This document shows positions 1 through 8,419 of a DNA stretch of 64,000 nt, one piece after another. Source of the DNA: an uncultured Collinsella sp. GTDB lineage: Bacteria > Actinomycetota > Coriobacteriia > Coriobacteriales > Coriobacteriaceae. Under the pieces are notes generated by a model. The model saw only the letters and a program-made list of their open reading frames with translations. It ran no database searches and was not told where the DNA came from. Both the position numbers and the translations under genes were made by a program. The first letter of the stretch is position 1. Every line of letters starts with the position of its first letter. The stretch is from positions 62,001 to 126,000 of the forward strand of contig UQHV01000001.1 in the NCBI GenBank assembly GCA_900540895.1, given 5' to 3'.

Positions 1-26
1 GTTTCATCTTTAGAAAGGACATTTCC

Positions 27-1229
27 ATGGACGCCAAGTTTACCGAGCTCGTCGAGCAGCTGAACGGCCTCGATTTTAAGGGTATGTACGGCAGCGACTT
101 CCTGCACACCTGGGACAAGACCACCGATGAGCTCAAGGCGCTCTACATCGTCGCCGACGCTCTGCGCGAGCTGCGCGAGAACAACGTTTCGTCCAAGATT
201 TTCGACTCCGGCCTGGCCGTCTCGCTGTTCCGCGACAACTCCACCCGTACGCGCTTCTCCTTCTCTAAGGCTGCCAACCTGCTCGGCCTTGAGCTGCAGG
301 ACCTGGACGAGAAGAAGTCCCAGATCGCTCACGGCGAGACCGTCCGCGAGACCGCTACCATGATCTCCTTCATGGCCGACGTCATCGGCATCCGCGACGA
401 CATGTACATCGGTAAGGGCGACGCCTACATGGCCGAGGTCTCCGAGTCTGTCCAGCAGGCTTACGAGGACGGCGTTCTGGATCACCGTCCCACGCTCATC
501 TCCCTGCAGTCCGACTCCGATCACCCCACGCAGTCCTCTGCCGACATGCTCTACCTCATCAACGAGTTTGGCGGCCTCGAGAACCTCAAGGGCAAGAAGG
601 TTGCCGTTACCTGGGCCTATTCGCCCTCTTACGGCAAGCCGCTGTCCTGCCCGCAGTCGCTGATCAGCCTGCTGCCCCGCTTTGGCATGGACGTCACCCT
701 GGCTCACCCCGAGGGCTACGACCTCATGCCCGAGGTCGTCGAGCGCGCCAAGAGCTATGCCGCCGAGTCCGGCACCACCTTTAAGCAGGTCAACACCATG
801 GCCGAGGCCTTCGAGGGCGCCGACATCGTGATCCCCAAGAGCTGGGCTCCGTTTGCCGCCATGGAGAAGCGCACCAACCTGTACGCCGAGGGCGACGACG
901 CCGGCATCGCTGCGCTCGAGAAGGAGCTGCTCGCCCAGAACGCCACCCATCAGGACTGGTGCTCCACGACTGAGCTCATGGAGAAGACTGCCAACGGCCA
1001 GGACACCATCTTTATGCACCCGCTGCCCGCCGACATCTCCGGTGTCTCTTGCGAGCACGGCGAGGTCAATGCCGACGTCTTCGACATGCACCGCGTGGGC
1101 ATGTACAAGGAGGCCAGCTACAAGCCGTACGCCATCGCAGCCATGATGTTCCTGCAGAAGGTTGCCGATCCCGCCACTGCCCTCAAGGCCCTCGACGAGC
1201 GCAACACCGCCCGTTGGTTCCAGGCCTAA
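27..1229 (+). CDS. ygeW: YgeW-type knotted carbamoyltransferase
   Basis: This 400-residue protein belongs to the aspartate/ornithine carbamoyltransferase superfamily. The carbamoyl-phosphate loop reads NSTRTRFSF (about residues 71-79). HPTQ near residue 166 and HPLPA near residue 334 are the other family signatures. Length and the long C-terminal part fit the YgeW group, whose members sit in purine-degradation clusters. An AAAGGA ribosome-binding site lies 8 bases before the ATG. Carbamate kinase starts 14 bases after the stop, so the pair probably makes carbamoyl phosphate from a ureido compound and then ATP. The true substrate is not known from sequence. Upstream partners lie outside the window. 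Confidence 0.88.
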   Translation: MDAKFTELVEQLNGLDFKGMYGSDFLHTWDKTTDELKALYIVADALRELRENNVSSKIFDSGLAVSLFRDNSTRTRFSFSKAANLLGLELQDLDEKKSQIAHGETVRETATMISFMADVIGIRDDMYIGKGDAYMAEVSESVQQAYEDGVLDHRPTLISLQSDSDHPTQSSADMLYLINEFGGLENLKGKKVAVTWAYSPSYGKPLSCPQSLISLLPRFGMDVTLAHPEGYDLMPEVVERAKSYAAESGTTFKQVNTMAEAFEGADIVIPKSWAPFAAMEKRTNLYAEGDDAGIAALEKELLAQNATHQDWCSTTELMEKTANGQDTIFMHPLPADISGVSCEHGEVNADVFDMHRVGMYKEASYKPYAIAAMMFLQKVADPATALKALDERNTARWFQA

Positions 1230-1243
1230 AGCTGGGCTGAGAA

Positions 1244-2194
1244 ATGGCTAAGCGTATTGTTGTCGCCTTGGGCGGAAACGCCCTCGGCGCCAACCTTCCC
1301 GAGCAGATGGAGGCCGTCAAGACGACTTCCAAGGCCATTGTCGACCTGATCGAGGAAGGCAACGAAGTCGTCGTCGTGCATGGCAACGGCCCCCAGGTGG
1401 GCATGATCGCCAACGCGATGGCCGAGCTCACGCGCTCTAATCCTCAGAAGTACGTTCCCTGCCCCTTGTCCGTTTGCGGCGCCATGAGCCAGGGCTACAT
1501 TGGCTATGACCTGCAAAATGCGCTGCGCGAGGAAATGCTCGACCGCAATATCGACAAGGGTGTCGCCACCGTGCTCACCCAGGTCGAGGTTGCGGCAGAC
1601 GACCCGGCCTTTGCCGACCCGGTCAAGCCGATTGGTCCGTGGATGAGCGAGGCCGAGGCCAAGGAGCTGGAGGCCGACCGCGGCTACCAGTTCATCCACG
1701 ACGAGAAGCAGGGCTTCCGTCGCGTGGTTGCCTCGCCCAAGCCCGTGAACATCGTCGAGCTCGACACCATCAAGTCGCTCGTTGAGTCCAACCATGTGGT
1801 GATCTCCTGCGGCGGTGGCGGCATTCCCGTCACCAAGGCCCAGGGCAACCACCTTAAGGGCGCTGCCGCCGTCATCGATAAGGACTTTGCGGCCGAGAAG
1901 CTCGCCGAGCAGCTCGACGCCGATGCCCTGATTATCCTGACGGCCGTGGAGAAGGTTGCCATTGGCTTTGGCACCGACCGCGAGCAGTGGCTCGACACGT
2001 TGACCGCGGCTGACGTAAAGCGTCTGTCCGAGGCCAACGAGTTCGGTCGCGGCTCCATGCTGCCCAAGGTCCAGGCCGCCTCGACGTTTGCCGAGAGCAA
2101 GCCGGGCCGCACGGCGCTCATCACGCTGCTCGAGAAGGCGCGCGATGGCCTTGCCGGCAAGACCGGTACCACGTTTACCGGCGACGCTGAGTAG
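1244..2194 (+). CDS. arcC: carbamate kinase
   Basis: This 316-residue amino-acid-kinase-fold enzyme transfers phosphate from carbamoyl phosphate to ADP, giving ATP, CO2 and ammonia. VALGGNALG (residues 7-15), GNGPQVG near residue 48 and SCGGGGIP near residue 188 are typical of carbamate kinases. Length is normal for the family. It is co-directional with ygeW and closely spaced, so a fermentative energy-conserving step after carbamoyl transfer is likely. In Escherichia coli the paralogue beside ygeW is yqeA, and either name would fit. A GC-rich hairpin follows the stop. Confidence 0.93.
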   Translation: MAKRIVVALGGNALGANLPEQMEAVKTTSKAIVDLIEEGNEVVVVHGNGPQVGMIANAMAELTRSNPQKYVPCPLSVCGAMSQGYIGYDLQNALREEMLDRNIDKGVATVLTQVEVAADDPAFADPVKPIGPWMSEAEAKELEADRGYQFIHDEKQGFRRVVASPKPVNIVELDTIKSLVESNHVVISCGGGGIPVTKAQGNHLKGAAAVIDKDFAAEKLAEQLDADALIILTAVEKVAIGFGTDREQWLDTLTAADVKRLSEANEFGRGSMLPKVQAASTFAESKPGRTALITLLEKARDGLAGKTGTTFTGDAE

Positions 2195-2212
2195 GCATAT
2201 CTGCACCATTGA

Positions 2213-2246
2213 GGAGGGTGCCCTGCGTCGCGGGGTGCCCTCCTTT
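2213..2246 (+). terminator. Rho-independent terminator after carbamate kinase
   Basis: GGAGGG (2213-2218) pairs with CCCTCC (2238-2243), extended inward with G-T wobbles, and is followed by a short T run. It separates ygeW-arcC from the next gene, whose start is about 125 bases further on. Confidence 0.6.
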
Positions 2247-2371
2247 GTGCTATGGGGAGCCAAGGGGCGTTCGCTGGAAAACGAGTGCGTGCCTGTTCCG
2301 ACGGAGTGCGAGCTTGCTATGGTGGGTATAGCAACTATGGTGTCCAAGGCAGCCAGGGGAGGTTTGCGGAG

Positions 2372-2986
2372 ATGAAACTCGGTTGCGTCATTATGGCTTC
2401 GGGCGAGGGCAAGCGGTTTGGCTCAAACAAGATGCTTGCCGATATCTATGGCGAGCCGCTGATTGCCCGGACCATCGATTCGGTTCCCCGGAGCTTTGAC
2501 GTCGTGGTTTCGACGCGTTGGCCCGAGGTCGCCCGGATTTGCGAGGACAAGCATTGCCCGTGCGTGCTGCACGAGGGCGAGCTGCGCAGCGAAAGCGTCC
2601 GTGCGGGCCTTTCGTGGGGAGTTGAACGCAACTGGAAAGGTTGCCTCTTTTTGCCGGGCGACCAGCCGCTTGTGAGTGCGGATTCTTTTGAGGCGATGGT
2701 TCGTGCATTTGACGAGCGTGGCCGCAAGCATCCGGTGCGTCTTGCGTGCAACGGTGAGCCTTCGAGCCCGGTGCTCTTTCCGGCGGAACTGTTCGATGCA
2801 CTTATGTGTCTTGAGGGCAAGGACGGCGGCGGTTCGATCCTCAAGGACCGTACCGACGTGGTGCTGGTCGAAGCGCGCGCCTATGAGCTGTGGGATGTCG
2901 ATACCGCCAAGGGACAGCGACGCATAGCGGAGCATATCGCCGCCTGCTCGTATTTTGATCGCGTGGCCAACTGTATGAATCGATAA
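2372..2986 (+). CDS. MocA-like molybdopterin nucleotidyltransferase
   Basis: A 204-residue NTP-transferase-fold protein. The N-terminus has the nucleotide-binding pattern MASGEGKRFGSNKML (about residues 8-22), and LPGDQPL near residue 94 is the metal/NTP site of MocA-type cytidylyltransferases that attach a nucleotide to the molybdenum cofactor. The ATG at 2372 was chosen because the homology begins there and GGAGGT and GGAG lie just upstream. The same frame is open for 120 bases further upstream but that part has no family character. It lies 8 bases before the hydantoinase gene. With yqeB, yqeC and xdhC nearby, a role in maturing a molybdenum hydroxylase is the best inference. Confidence 0.82.
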   Translation: MKLGCVIMASGEGKRFGSNKMLADIYGEPLIARTIDSVPRSFDVVVSTRWPEVARICEDKHCPCVLHEGELRSESVRAGLSWGVERNWKGCLFLPGDQPLVSADSFEAMVRAFDERGRKHPVRLACNGEPSSPVLFPAELFDALMCLEGKDGGGSILKDRTDVVLVEARAYELWDVDTAKGQRRIAEHIAACSYFDRVANCMNR

Positions 2987-2994
2987 GGAGCAAC

Positions 2995-4362
2995 ATGATC
3001 ATCATCAAAAACGGCGCGCTCGTGACGCCCCAGGGGCTTCGCCGCGCCGATCTTGCCATGGAGGGCGACAAGATTGTGCGGATTGCCGCGGCAATCGAGC
3101 CGGGCGAGGGCGATACCGTCGAGGATGCCGCGGGCTGCTGGGTGTTTCCCGGCTTTATCGACGGCCACACGCACATGCAGTGCTGGACTGGCATGGATTG
3201 GACGGCCGATAGCTTTGAGACCGGTACGCGTGCGGCTGCCTGCGGCGGTACGACGACCATCGTGGACTACGCGACGGCCGATCGCGGCGTGACCATGCCC
3301 GATGCCCTTGCCGAGTGGCATCGCCGCGCCGACGGAACCTGCACGGCCAACTACGCCTTTCATATGGCACTCGCCGAGTGGAACGAGCGCAACCGCGCCG
3401 ATCTTTCGGCCATGCGCGAGGCGGGCGTATCGTCGTTCAAGACCTACTTTGCCTACGACCACCTGCGCTTGGACGATGCCGAGACACTCGAGGTGCTCGA
3501 GGAGCTCAAGCGCCTGGGCGGTATCCTGTGCGTGCATTGCGAGAACGGCACGTTGGTGAATGAACTGCAGAAGCGCGTGTACGAGCAGGGGATTCATGGG
3601 CCCGAGGGGCATGCGCTCAGCCGTCCGGACGTGTGCGAGGCCGAGGCCGTGAGCCGCCTGCTGTATCTGGCGCACTTGGCCGGGGACGCTCCGGTCAACG
3701 TGGTGCACCTTTCGACCAAGCTGGGGCTCGAGGCCATCCGTGCCGCCAAGGCGCGCGGGCAGAAGAATATCTATGTCGAGACCTGCCCTCAGTATCTGAT
3801 GCTCGACGATACTTGCTACTTGGAGCAGGGCGAGGACGGCTTTGCGGGCGCCAAGTATGTGATGAGTCCGCCGCTGCGCCATGCGGGTGACCGTGCGGCT
3901 CTGCGCGAGGCGCTTGTGGCCGGCGAGATCGATACGATTGCGACCGACCACTGCAGCTTTAACCTGCATGGGCAAAAGGACCGCGGGCGCGACGACTTCC
4001 GCGCGATTCCCAACGGCGGGCCCGGTGTGGAGCATCGTCCCGTCGCGATTGCCACGAGCTTTGAGGGGCAACTGGGCCCCGAGGATCTGTGCCGCTTGAT
4101 GAGCGAGAACCCGGCGCGCGTCTTTGGCATGTATCCGCGCAAGGGCTGTCTTGCCGAGGGCGCCGATGCCGACGTGTGCGTGTGGGATCCGAGCGCTCGT
4201 TGGACGATCAGTGCCGCGACGCAGCATCAGGCCGTGGACTACACGCCGCTCGAGGGCTTTGAGGCACACGGCCGCGCCAAGGCTGTGTTTGTGAACGGCG
4301 TGCTGGCTGCGCGCGACGGCGAGCCCACCGGAGCCCAACCCGGCCGCTACGTCCCCCGCTAG
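2995..4362 (+). CDS. hyuA: dihydropyrimidinase / hydantoinase (amidohydrolase)
   Basis: A 455-residue cyclic amidohydrolase that opens hydantoin or dihydropyrimidine rings. DGHTHMQ (residues 56-62) gives the first two metal-binding histidines. SSFKTYF near residue 144 contains the lysine that is carboxylated to bridge the metals. HCENG near residue 180 and ATDHC near residue 318 supply further ligands. Length agrees with the HyuA/YgeZ group found with ygeW, ssnA and xdhD in gut purine-degradation clusters. It is preceded by AAGGAG and translated with the mocA-like gene. Substrate choice (hydantoin, dihydrouracil or a purine-derived ring) cannot be read from sequence. Confidence 0.87.
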   Translation: MIIIKNGALVTPQGLRRADLAMEGDKIVRIAAAIEPGEGDTVEDAAGCWVFPGFIDGHTHMQCWTGMDWTADSFETGTRAAACGGTTTIVDYATADRGVTMPDALAEWHRRADGTCTANYAFHMALAEWNERNRADLSAMREAGVSSFKTYFAYDHLRLDDAETLEVLEELKRLGGILCVHCENGTLVNELQKRVYEQGIHGPEGHALSRPDVCEAEAVSRLLYLAHLAGDAPVNVVHLSTKLGLEAIRAAKARGQKNIYVETCPQYLMLDDTCYLEQGEDGFAGAKYVMSPPLRHAGDRAALREALVAGEIDTIATDHCSFNLHGQKDRGRDDFRAIPNGGPGVEHRPVAIATSFEGQLGPEDLCRLMSENPARVFGMYPRKGCLAEGADADVCVWDPSARWTISAATQHQAVDYTPLEGFEAHGRAKAVFVNGVLAARDGEPTGAQPGRYVPR

Positions 4363-4389
4363 CAGAAAGGACGCCGGATTCCCCTCCGC

Positions 4390-4456
4390 AGTTGCGGTGG
4401 AATAGTTCCTGTTTAGCTGCCAAATAGGCCGTTTCAGGAACTATTTCACCGCAACT
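4390..4456. repeat. 67-bp palindromic repeat, copy 1 of 3
   Basis: Arms of 22 bases (4390-4411 and 4435-4456) match with one G-T mismatch. The outer sequence is AGTTGCGGTGGAATAG and its complement. The 23-base loop contains a further GCC/GGC element. Related copies occur at 7184-7250 and 46797-46862. This copy lies between the convergent hyuA and yqeC genes, where it could also act as a bidirectional terminator, although it has no T run. Confidence 0.85.
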
Positions 4457-4481
4457 TATAGGTCTGCTGGGGCAGTGACGG

Positions 4482-5216
4482 CTACTTGAGGCTGCTGGTG
4501 ACGACGGAGCGGCCGAGGGCTGCCTCGAAGCGATCTGCCATCGTTGGGTCGGCAAGCGTGTCGACTTGGTTGAGCATGATGCGGGCATTGCTGAGGTTCA
4601 GCATTCGCAGCTCGGCATTGAGCACCTGGGCGACGCGCTCGGGCGTGGCGATGTCGGTGAGCTCGCAGCCGCAACGCTCGCAAAAGAGCTCGGGGCGGTG
4701 GACGGCTTCGTTGATGGGCTTGCCGAGCCCCAAGGCGCCGACGATCCAGACAACGTTTGCCGTGGCGGCGGGAATTACCGGCTCCCAGGCGGCATGCGCT
4801 TTGAGCGGGAGTCGCTTGCTGCCATCTGCCTCGGCCAGCACATAGTCAAAGCGCCGTGCCAGCTCGTTGAGCGGCTCGGCGGGGGCGGAGAGCTTGCCTG
4901 TCTCCGGGTCCAAAACACCCGCCTGGCAGATACTTCCGCGGTTCATGCCCGCGCATGCCTCGCAGGTGCAGCCGGGAACATGCAGGGCCCCCGGCTTCCA
5001 AGGCGCGGCGTCCAGGCGACGGCTCGACCCGTCCCATGGCACGCCGGCGACGGGAAACATGTGCGTGGTGGTGCAGAGGAGCACCCTGCCGCCGGCGCGC
5101 ATGAGCTCAAGACCCAGCGTTTTCAGCAACGTCGACTTGCCGCCGCTGCCGATAATCGCGGTAATGCCCGGCTCGATCCTGAGCGCCGAGGCAAGATTGC
5201 CGCTAACCGTTTCCAT
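4482..5216 (-). CDS. yqeC: YqeC, selenium-dependent hydroxylase accessory protein
   Basis: A 244-residue P-loop protein. IIGSGGKSTLL (about residues 21-31) is the nucleotide-binding loop, and LAEADGSKRLPLKAH near residue 131 is a signature of the YqeC family. Cysteines occur as CTCEAC near residue 84 and CERCGC near residue 179, which could bind metal. YqeC proteins accompany YqeB and XdhC with selenium-dependent molybdenum hydroxylases, but the biochemical role is not settled. It is divergent from yqeB, with about 100 bases between the starts. Confidence 0.85.
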   Translation of the reverse strand: METVSGNLASALRIEPGITAIIGSGGKSTLLKTLGLELMRAGGRVLLCTTTHMFPVAGVPWDGSSRRLDAAPWKPGALHVPGCTCEACAGMNRGSICQAGVLDPETGKLSAPAEPLNELARRFDYVLAEADGSKRLPLKAHAAWEPVIPAATANVVWIVGALGLGKPINEAVHRPELFCERCGCELTDIATPERVAQVLNAELRMLNLSNARIMLNQVDTLADPTMADRFEAALGRSVVTSSLK

Positions 5217-5229
5217 CTGTTCACCGCCG

Positions 5230-5255
5230 TATAATACTGTGATAATAAATAATCA
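5230..5255. promoter_or_regulatory. candidate -10 and AT-rich palindrome between yqeC and yqeB
   Basis: TATAAT at 5230-5235 reads toward yqeB but has no convincing -35 box. It is followed at once by the imperfect palindrome TGATAATAAATAATCA (5240-5255), which would overlap the transcription start. An operator for a metal, molybdate or redox regulator is possible. No regulator can be named from this sequence. Confidence 0.35.
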
Positions 5256-5318
5256 TCAGAGTAGCGGTCGAGCCGCTTTTGCTCTGCTCAAACCGTAGCA
5301 CAGGGAGGTGCCCCGGGA

Positions 5319-6113
5319 ATGCTCGTTTATGTTCGCGGCGCCGGCGATATCGCCACGGGTGTCGCCGCTCGCTTGGTGCGCGCCGGCGTGTCGGTCGTTA
5401 TGGCCGATATCGCGGTTCCCACGTGCATCCGCCGCACAATCAGTTTTTGCGAGGCTATTCGCCTGGGCGAGGTCCAGGTCGAGGGCATTCGCGCTCGCTT
5501 GGCGCAGACGCCGGCAGAGGCGCTCGAGATTACCCAAGCGGGGGATGTTGCCGTCGTGGTGGACCCTCAGGCCAAGATGCTCGATGAGCTTAAACCCGCA
5601 GCTGTGGTCGACGCGATTTTGGCCAAGCGCAACCTGGGCACCACGCGCGACATGGCGCCTACCGTCATCGCCGTGGGGCCGGGCTTTACCGCGCCGGTCG
5701 ATTGCGACGCCGTGGTCGAGACCATGCGCGGGCATTTTTTGGGCCGCGTCATTACCCAGGGCTCGCCCCAGCCCAACACGGGCGTGCCGGGCGTGATCGC
5801 CGGCTATGGCAAGGAGCGCGTTATCCACAGCCCCGCCGCCGGCGTGTTTCGGTCCGACCGCGCAATCGGCGACATCGTGAGCGCCGGAGACGTGATTGGC
5901 TACGCGGACGATACGCCCATGTGCACGCAGATCGATGGCTGCCTGCGCGGGCTTTTGGCGAACGGCGTGCAGGTGACTGAGGGCTTTAAATGCGCCGATG
6001 TCGATCCGCGTGGCGATGCCAGCTATATCAACTACATTTCGGACAAGGCGACGTCGGTCGGCGGCGGCGTGCTCGAGGCACTCGCTATGCTCACCGATAT
6101 CTTTAGAGGATAG
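5319..6113 (+). CDS. yqeB: YqeB, selenium-dependent molybdenum hydroxylase system protein (EF2563 family)
   Basis: This 264-residue protein starts with a Rossmann-like segment, VRGAGDIATGVAARLVRAG (about residues 4-22). The remainder follows the EF2563/YqeB family, with VAVGPGFTAP near residue 116 and QPNTGVPG near residue 150. Members are found only near selenium-dependent molybdenum hydroxylases and are thought to help insert or handle the selenium ligand of the cofactor. An AGGGAGGTG ribosome-binding site precedes the ATG. xdhC follows after 9 bases, so the two are probably translated together. Confidence 0.87.
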   Translation: MLVYVRGAGDIATGVAARLVRAGVSVVMADIAVPTCIRRTISFCEAIRLGEVQVEGIRARLAQTPAEALEITQAGDVAVVVDPQAKMLDELKPAAVVDAILAKRNLGTTRDMAPTVIAVGPGFTAPVDCDAVVETMRGHFLGRVITQGSPQPNTGVPGVIAGYGKERVIHSPAAGVFRSDRAIGDIVSAGDVIGYADDTPMCTQIDGCLRGLLANGVQVTEGFKCADVDPRGDASYINYISDKATSVGGGVLEALAMLTDIFRG

Positions 6114-6122
6114 AAGGCGGCA

Positions 6123-7166
6123 ATGGAAAAGCTCGATGTTGTGAATGCGGCGCTTGTCGCCCTGCGTGCTGGCGAGACGTGCGAGCTCGTGGTCGTAGCC
6201 GGCACGGCGGGGTCGTCGCCGCGCGGCGTGGGCGCCTGGATGGCCGTCTTTGCCGACGGTAGCCAGGCGGGCACCATCGGCGGCGGCAGGATCGAGCTCT
6301 TTGCGCTGGACGAGGCGCGAGAGCTGCTGGCCGCGGGGCAATCGCGTCTGGTCCGCTACACCATGGGCGGCGAGAACTCCGATACCGGCATGATCTGCGG
6401 CGGAGCCATATGCCTGTGCTACCTACATCTGGATGCGACCCAGGCACCGTTGTTCCAGGAAATTGCCGACGTCTTGGTCTATCGGCGCATCGGCGACTTC
6501 GTCATCGACTTTGAACCGTTTATCGCGAGCGCGCTCGAGGGCGATGTGGCCGAGTACCATGGCGAGGCATCGCGCCATACCATTGCGGGCTGCCCCGGGC
6601 TTTCACTGGTGGAGGAGGGGAGTAACGTCACCTACACTAACGCCGCCTCCGAGATTCCCGCGGCGCACGTCGAGACGCTCTGCCCCGAGGGCCTGACCTA
6701 CATCTTTGGCTGCGGACACGTGGGCGCCGCGACGGCGCGCGTGCTCACGGCGGCGGGCTTTGCCGTCGTGGCCTGCGATGACCGCCCCGGCACGTTGACG
6801 CCCGAATGGGTGCCCGGTGTCTACGATCGTCGCCTGGTCGATTACAAGAACCTGAGCGAGCTGTGTCCCATCGGTCCGCGCGACTTGGTGGTCGTCGCCA
6901 CGGCGGGTCACAAGTCCGATATCGACGTGGTGATTCAGGCCATGCGTGCCAAGCCTGCCTACCTGGGCTGTCTGGGTTCGCGCCGCAAGACGGCCTTTGT
7001 GCGCGCCCGCCTGGAGCAGGAAGGCTTTACGCAGGACCAGATCGACGGGCTGCACCTTCCGATCGGCGTTGCCATCGAGGCCGAGGACCCCGAGGAGATC
7101 GCCATCTCCATCGCCGCCGAGATGATCCACCTGCGCCGCACCAAACTCGTCCCCCGCAAGCGCTAA
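6123..7166 (+). CDS. xdhC: XdhC/CoxI-family molybdenum hydroxylase maturation factor
   Basis: A 347-residue protein with the two XdhC regions. The N-terminal domain contains AGTAGSSPRGVGAWM (near residue 27) and TIGGGRIE (near residue 53). The C-terminal Rossmann domain has YIFGCGHVGAATARVL (near residue 195). LGCLGSRRKTAF near residue 280 is another family signature. XdhC proteins carry and sulfurate, or by inference selenate, the molybdenum cofactor before insertion into xanthine-dehydrogenase-like enzymes. It ends an operon with yqeB. The hydroxylase it should serve is not in the window. Confidence 0.88.
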   Translation: MEKLDVVNAALVALRAGETCELVVVAGTAGSSPRGVGAWMAVFADGSQAGTIGGGRIELFALDEARELLAAGQSRLVRYTMGGENSDTGMICGGAICLCYLHLDATQAPLFQEIADVLVYRRIGDFVIDFEPFIASALEGDVAEYHGEASRHTIAGCPGLSLVEEGSNVTYTNAASEIPAAHVETLCPEGLTYIFGCGHVGAATARVLTAAGFAVVACDDRPGTLTPEWVPGVYDRRLVDYKNLSELCPIGPRDLVVVATAGHKSDIDVVIQAMRAKPAYLGCLGSRRKTAFVRARLEQEGFTQDQIDGLHLPIGVAIEAEDPEEIAISIAAEMIHLRRTKLVPRKR

Positions 7167-7183
7167 TCGCATCCCCACCAATA

Positions 7184-7250
7184 AGTTGCGGTGAAATACG
7201 GATTGTTTAAGCCTGTTAGGCCGCCAAACAGTCCCTATTTCACCGCAACA
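7184..7250. repeat. 67-bp palindromic repeat, copy 2 of 3
   Basis: Outer arms GTTGCGGTGAAATA (from 7185) and TATTTCACCGCAAC (to 7249) pair, and the pairing continues for about 24 bases with two mismatches. The loop contains GCCTGTTAGGC. With copy 1 it brackets the yqeC-yqeB-xdhC block, and it lies where the ribosomal-protein superoperon is interrupted. Confidence 0.85.
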
Positions 7251-7311
7251 GCTTTTTGGGACCCATTTGTGCGGGGGAGTTGTGGAGTTGTGCAGGCAGA
7301 CGAGGTTTTTC

Positions 7312-7340
7312 TGGAAATACGCTCCCGATGCGCGTATAGT
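7312..7340 (+). promoter_or_regulatory. candidate promoter of the rplE operon
   Basis: TGGAAA (7312-7317) and TATAGT (7335-7340) are 17 bases apart and upstream of rplE. The remaining 137 bases are an untranslated leader. A dedicated promoter is expected because the usual upstream ribosomal genes are missing. The -35 match is weak. Apart from the palindromic repeat and this promoter, no gene is seen in 7167-7477. Confidence 0.45.
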
Positions 7341-7477
7341 ACCGATTGTTTTGTCGGCTCCTGCTGCGTCGAGTCCAAACCGCAAAATGCCATGAGCGGC
7401 GCGGATGCAGCCAGGAGGCACGAGGACAACCCATCGTGGCCACGCCCCGTGCTTAAAACCCCAAGAAGGAGTGAACA

Positions 7478-8035
7478 ATGGCAGAAGAGAAGTATGTGCC
7501 GCGTCTGAAGACCAAGTACAACAACGAGGTCAAGCAGCAGCTTCAGGACAAGTTCCAGTACGAGAACGTCATGATGATCCCCAAGTTTGAGAAGATCGTC
7601 GTGAACATGGGTGTCGGCGAGGCCGCTACCGATTCCAAGGCCATCGACGGTGCCGTGCGCGACCTGCGCGCCATCACCGGACAGCAGCCGATGATCACCC
7701 GTGCCCGTAAGTCCATCGCTACCTTCCGCCTGCGCGCTGGTATGCCGATCGGCTGCAAGGTTACCCTGCGTGGCGACCGTATGTGGGAGTTCTTCGATCG
7801 TCTGACCTCCGTCGCGATCCCCCGTATCCGCGACTTCCGCGGCATTTCCGCCAAGAGCTTCGACGGCCGTGGTAACTTCTCCATGGGCGTCACCGAGCAG
7901 CTCATCTTCCCCGAGATCGACTTCGATTCCGTCGATCACCAGCGTGGTATGGACATCACTTTCGTGACCACCGCCAACACCGATGAGGAGGCCAAGGCCC
8001 TTCTGGACGCCTTCGGTTTCCCGTTCAAGAAATAG
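7478..8035 (+). CDS. rplE: 50S ribosomal protein L5
   Basis: A 185-residue L5, which binds 5S rRNA in the central protuberance of the large subunit. KIVVNMGVGEA (about residues 29-39), the GQQPMITRARKSIA segment and DRLTSVAIPRIRDFRG are strongly conserved in L5. AAGGAG precedes the ATG. It is the first gene of the ribosomal-protein run here. In most bacteria rplX lies directly upstream, but here a long leader and xdhC do. Confidence 0.97.
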   Translation: MAEEKYVPRLKTKYNNEVKQQLQDKFQYENVMMIPKFEKIVVNMGVGEAATDSKAIDGAVRDLRAITGQQPMITRARKSIATFRLRAGMPIGCKVTLRGDRMWEFFDRLTSVAIPRIRDFRGISAKSFDGRGNFSMGVTEQLIFPEIDFDSVDHQRGMDITFVTTANTDEEAKALLDAFGFPFKK

Positions 8036-8114
8036 GTTCACCTGCCCTATAAGCGCCGTTCCCACAAGGGGGCGGCGCTTGGGGCGAACAATACTCTATG
8101 TGAGGAGGATATAA

Positions 8115-8300
8115 GTGGCTAAGACATCGATGATCGTCAAGTGCAATCGCAAGCAGAAGTTCTCTACTCGTGAGTACACGCGCTGCCAGCGCTGCGGCCG
8201 TCCGCACTCTGTGTACCGCAAGTTCGGCCTGTGCCGTGTCTGCTTCCGCGAGCTTGCACTCAAGGGCGAGCTTCCCGGCGTTAAGAAGGCCAGCTGGTAA
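8115..8300 (+). CDS. rpsZ: 30S ribosomal protein S14 type Z
   Basis: This 61-residue zinc-binding S14 (type Z, also annotated rpsN) joins the small-subunit head. CQRCGRPHSVYRKFGLCRVC (about residues 24-43) holds the two CxxC pairs of the zinc ribbon. The start is GTG, preceded by GAGGAGGAT. A GC-rich hairpin lies in the gap between rplE and this gene. Confidence 0.96.
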   Translation: MAKTSMIVKCNRKQKFSTREYTRCQRCGRPHSVYRKFGLCRVCFRELALKGELPGVKKASW

Positions 8301-8419
8301 GTCACTACCAGCGTTTCAAGCATCAGTTTGGAACAGGGAAAACGCGCTAAAAAGGCTTTGCCGTTAAGGGCGGCGAAGAACCAAGAGCACGTGTTCATCA
8401 AGAACGAAGGAGAATCTGT

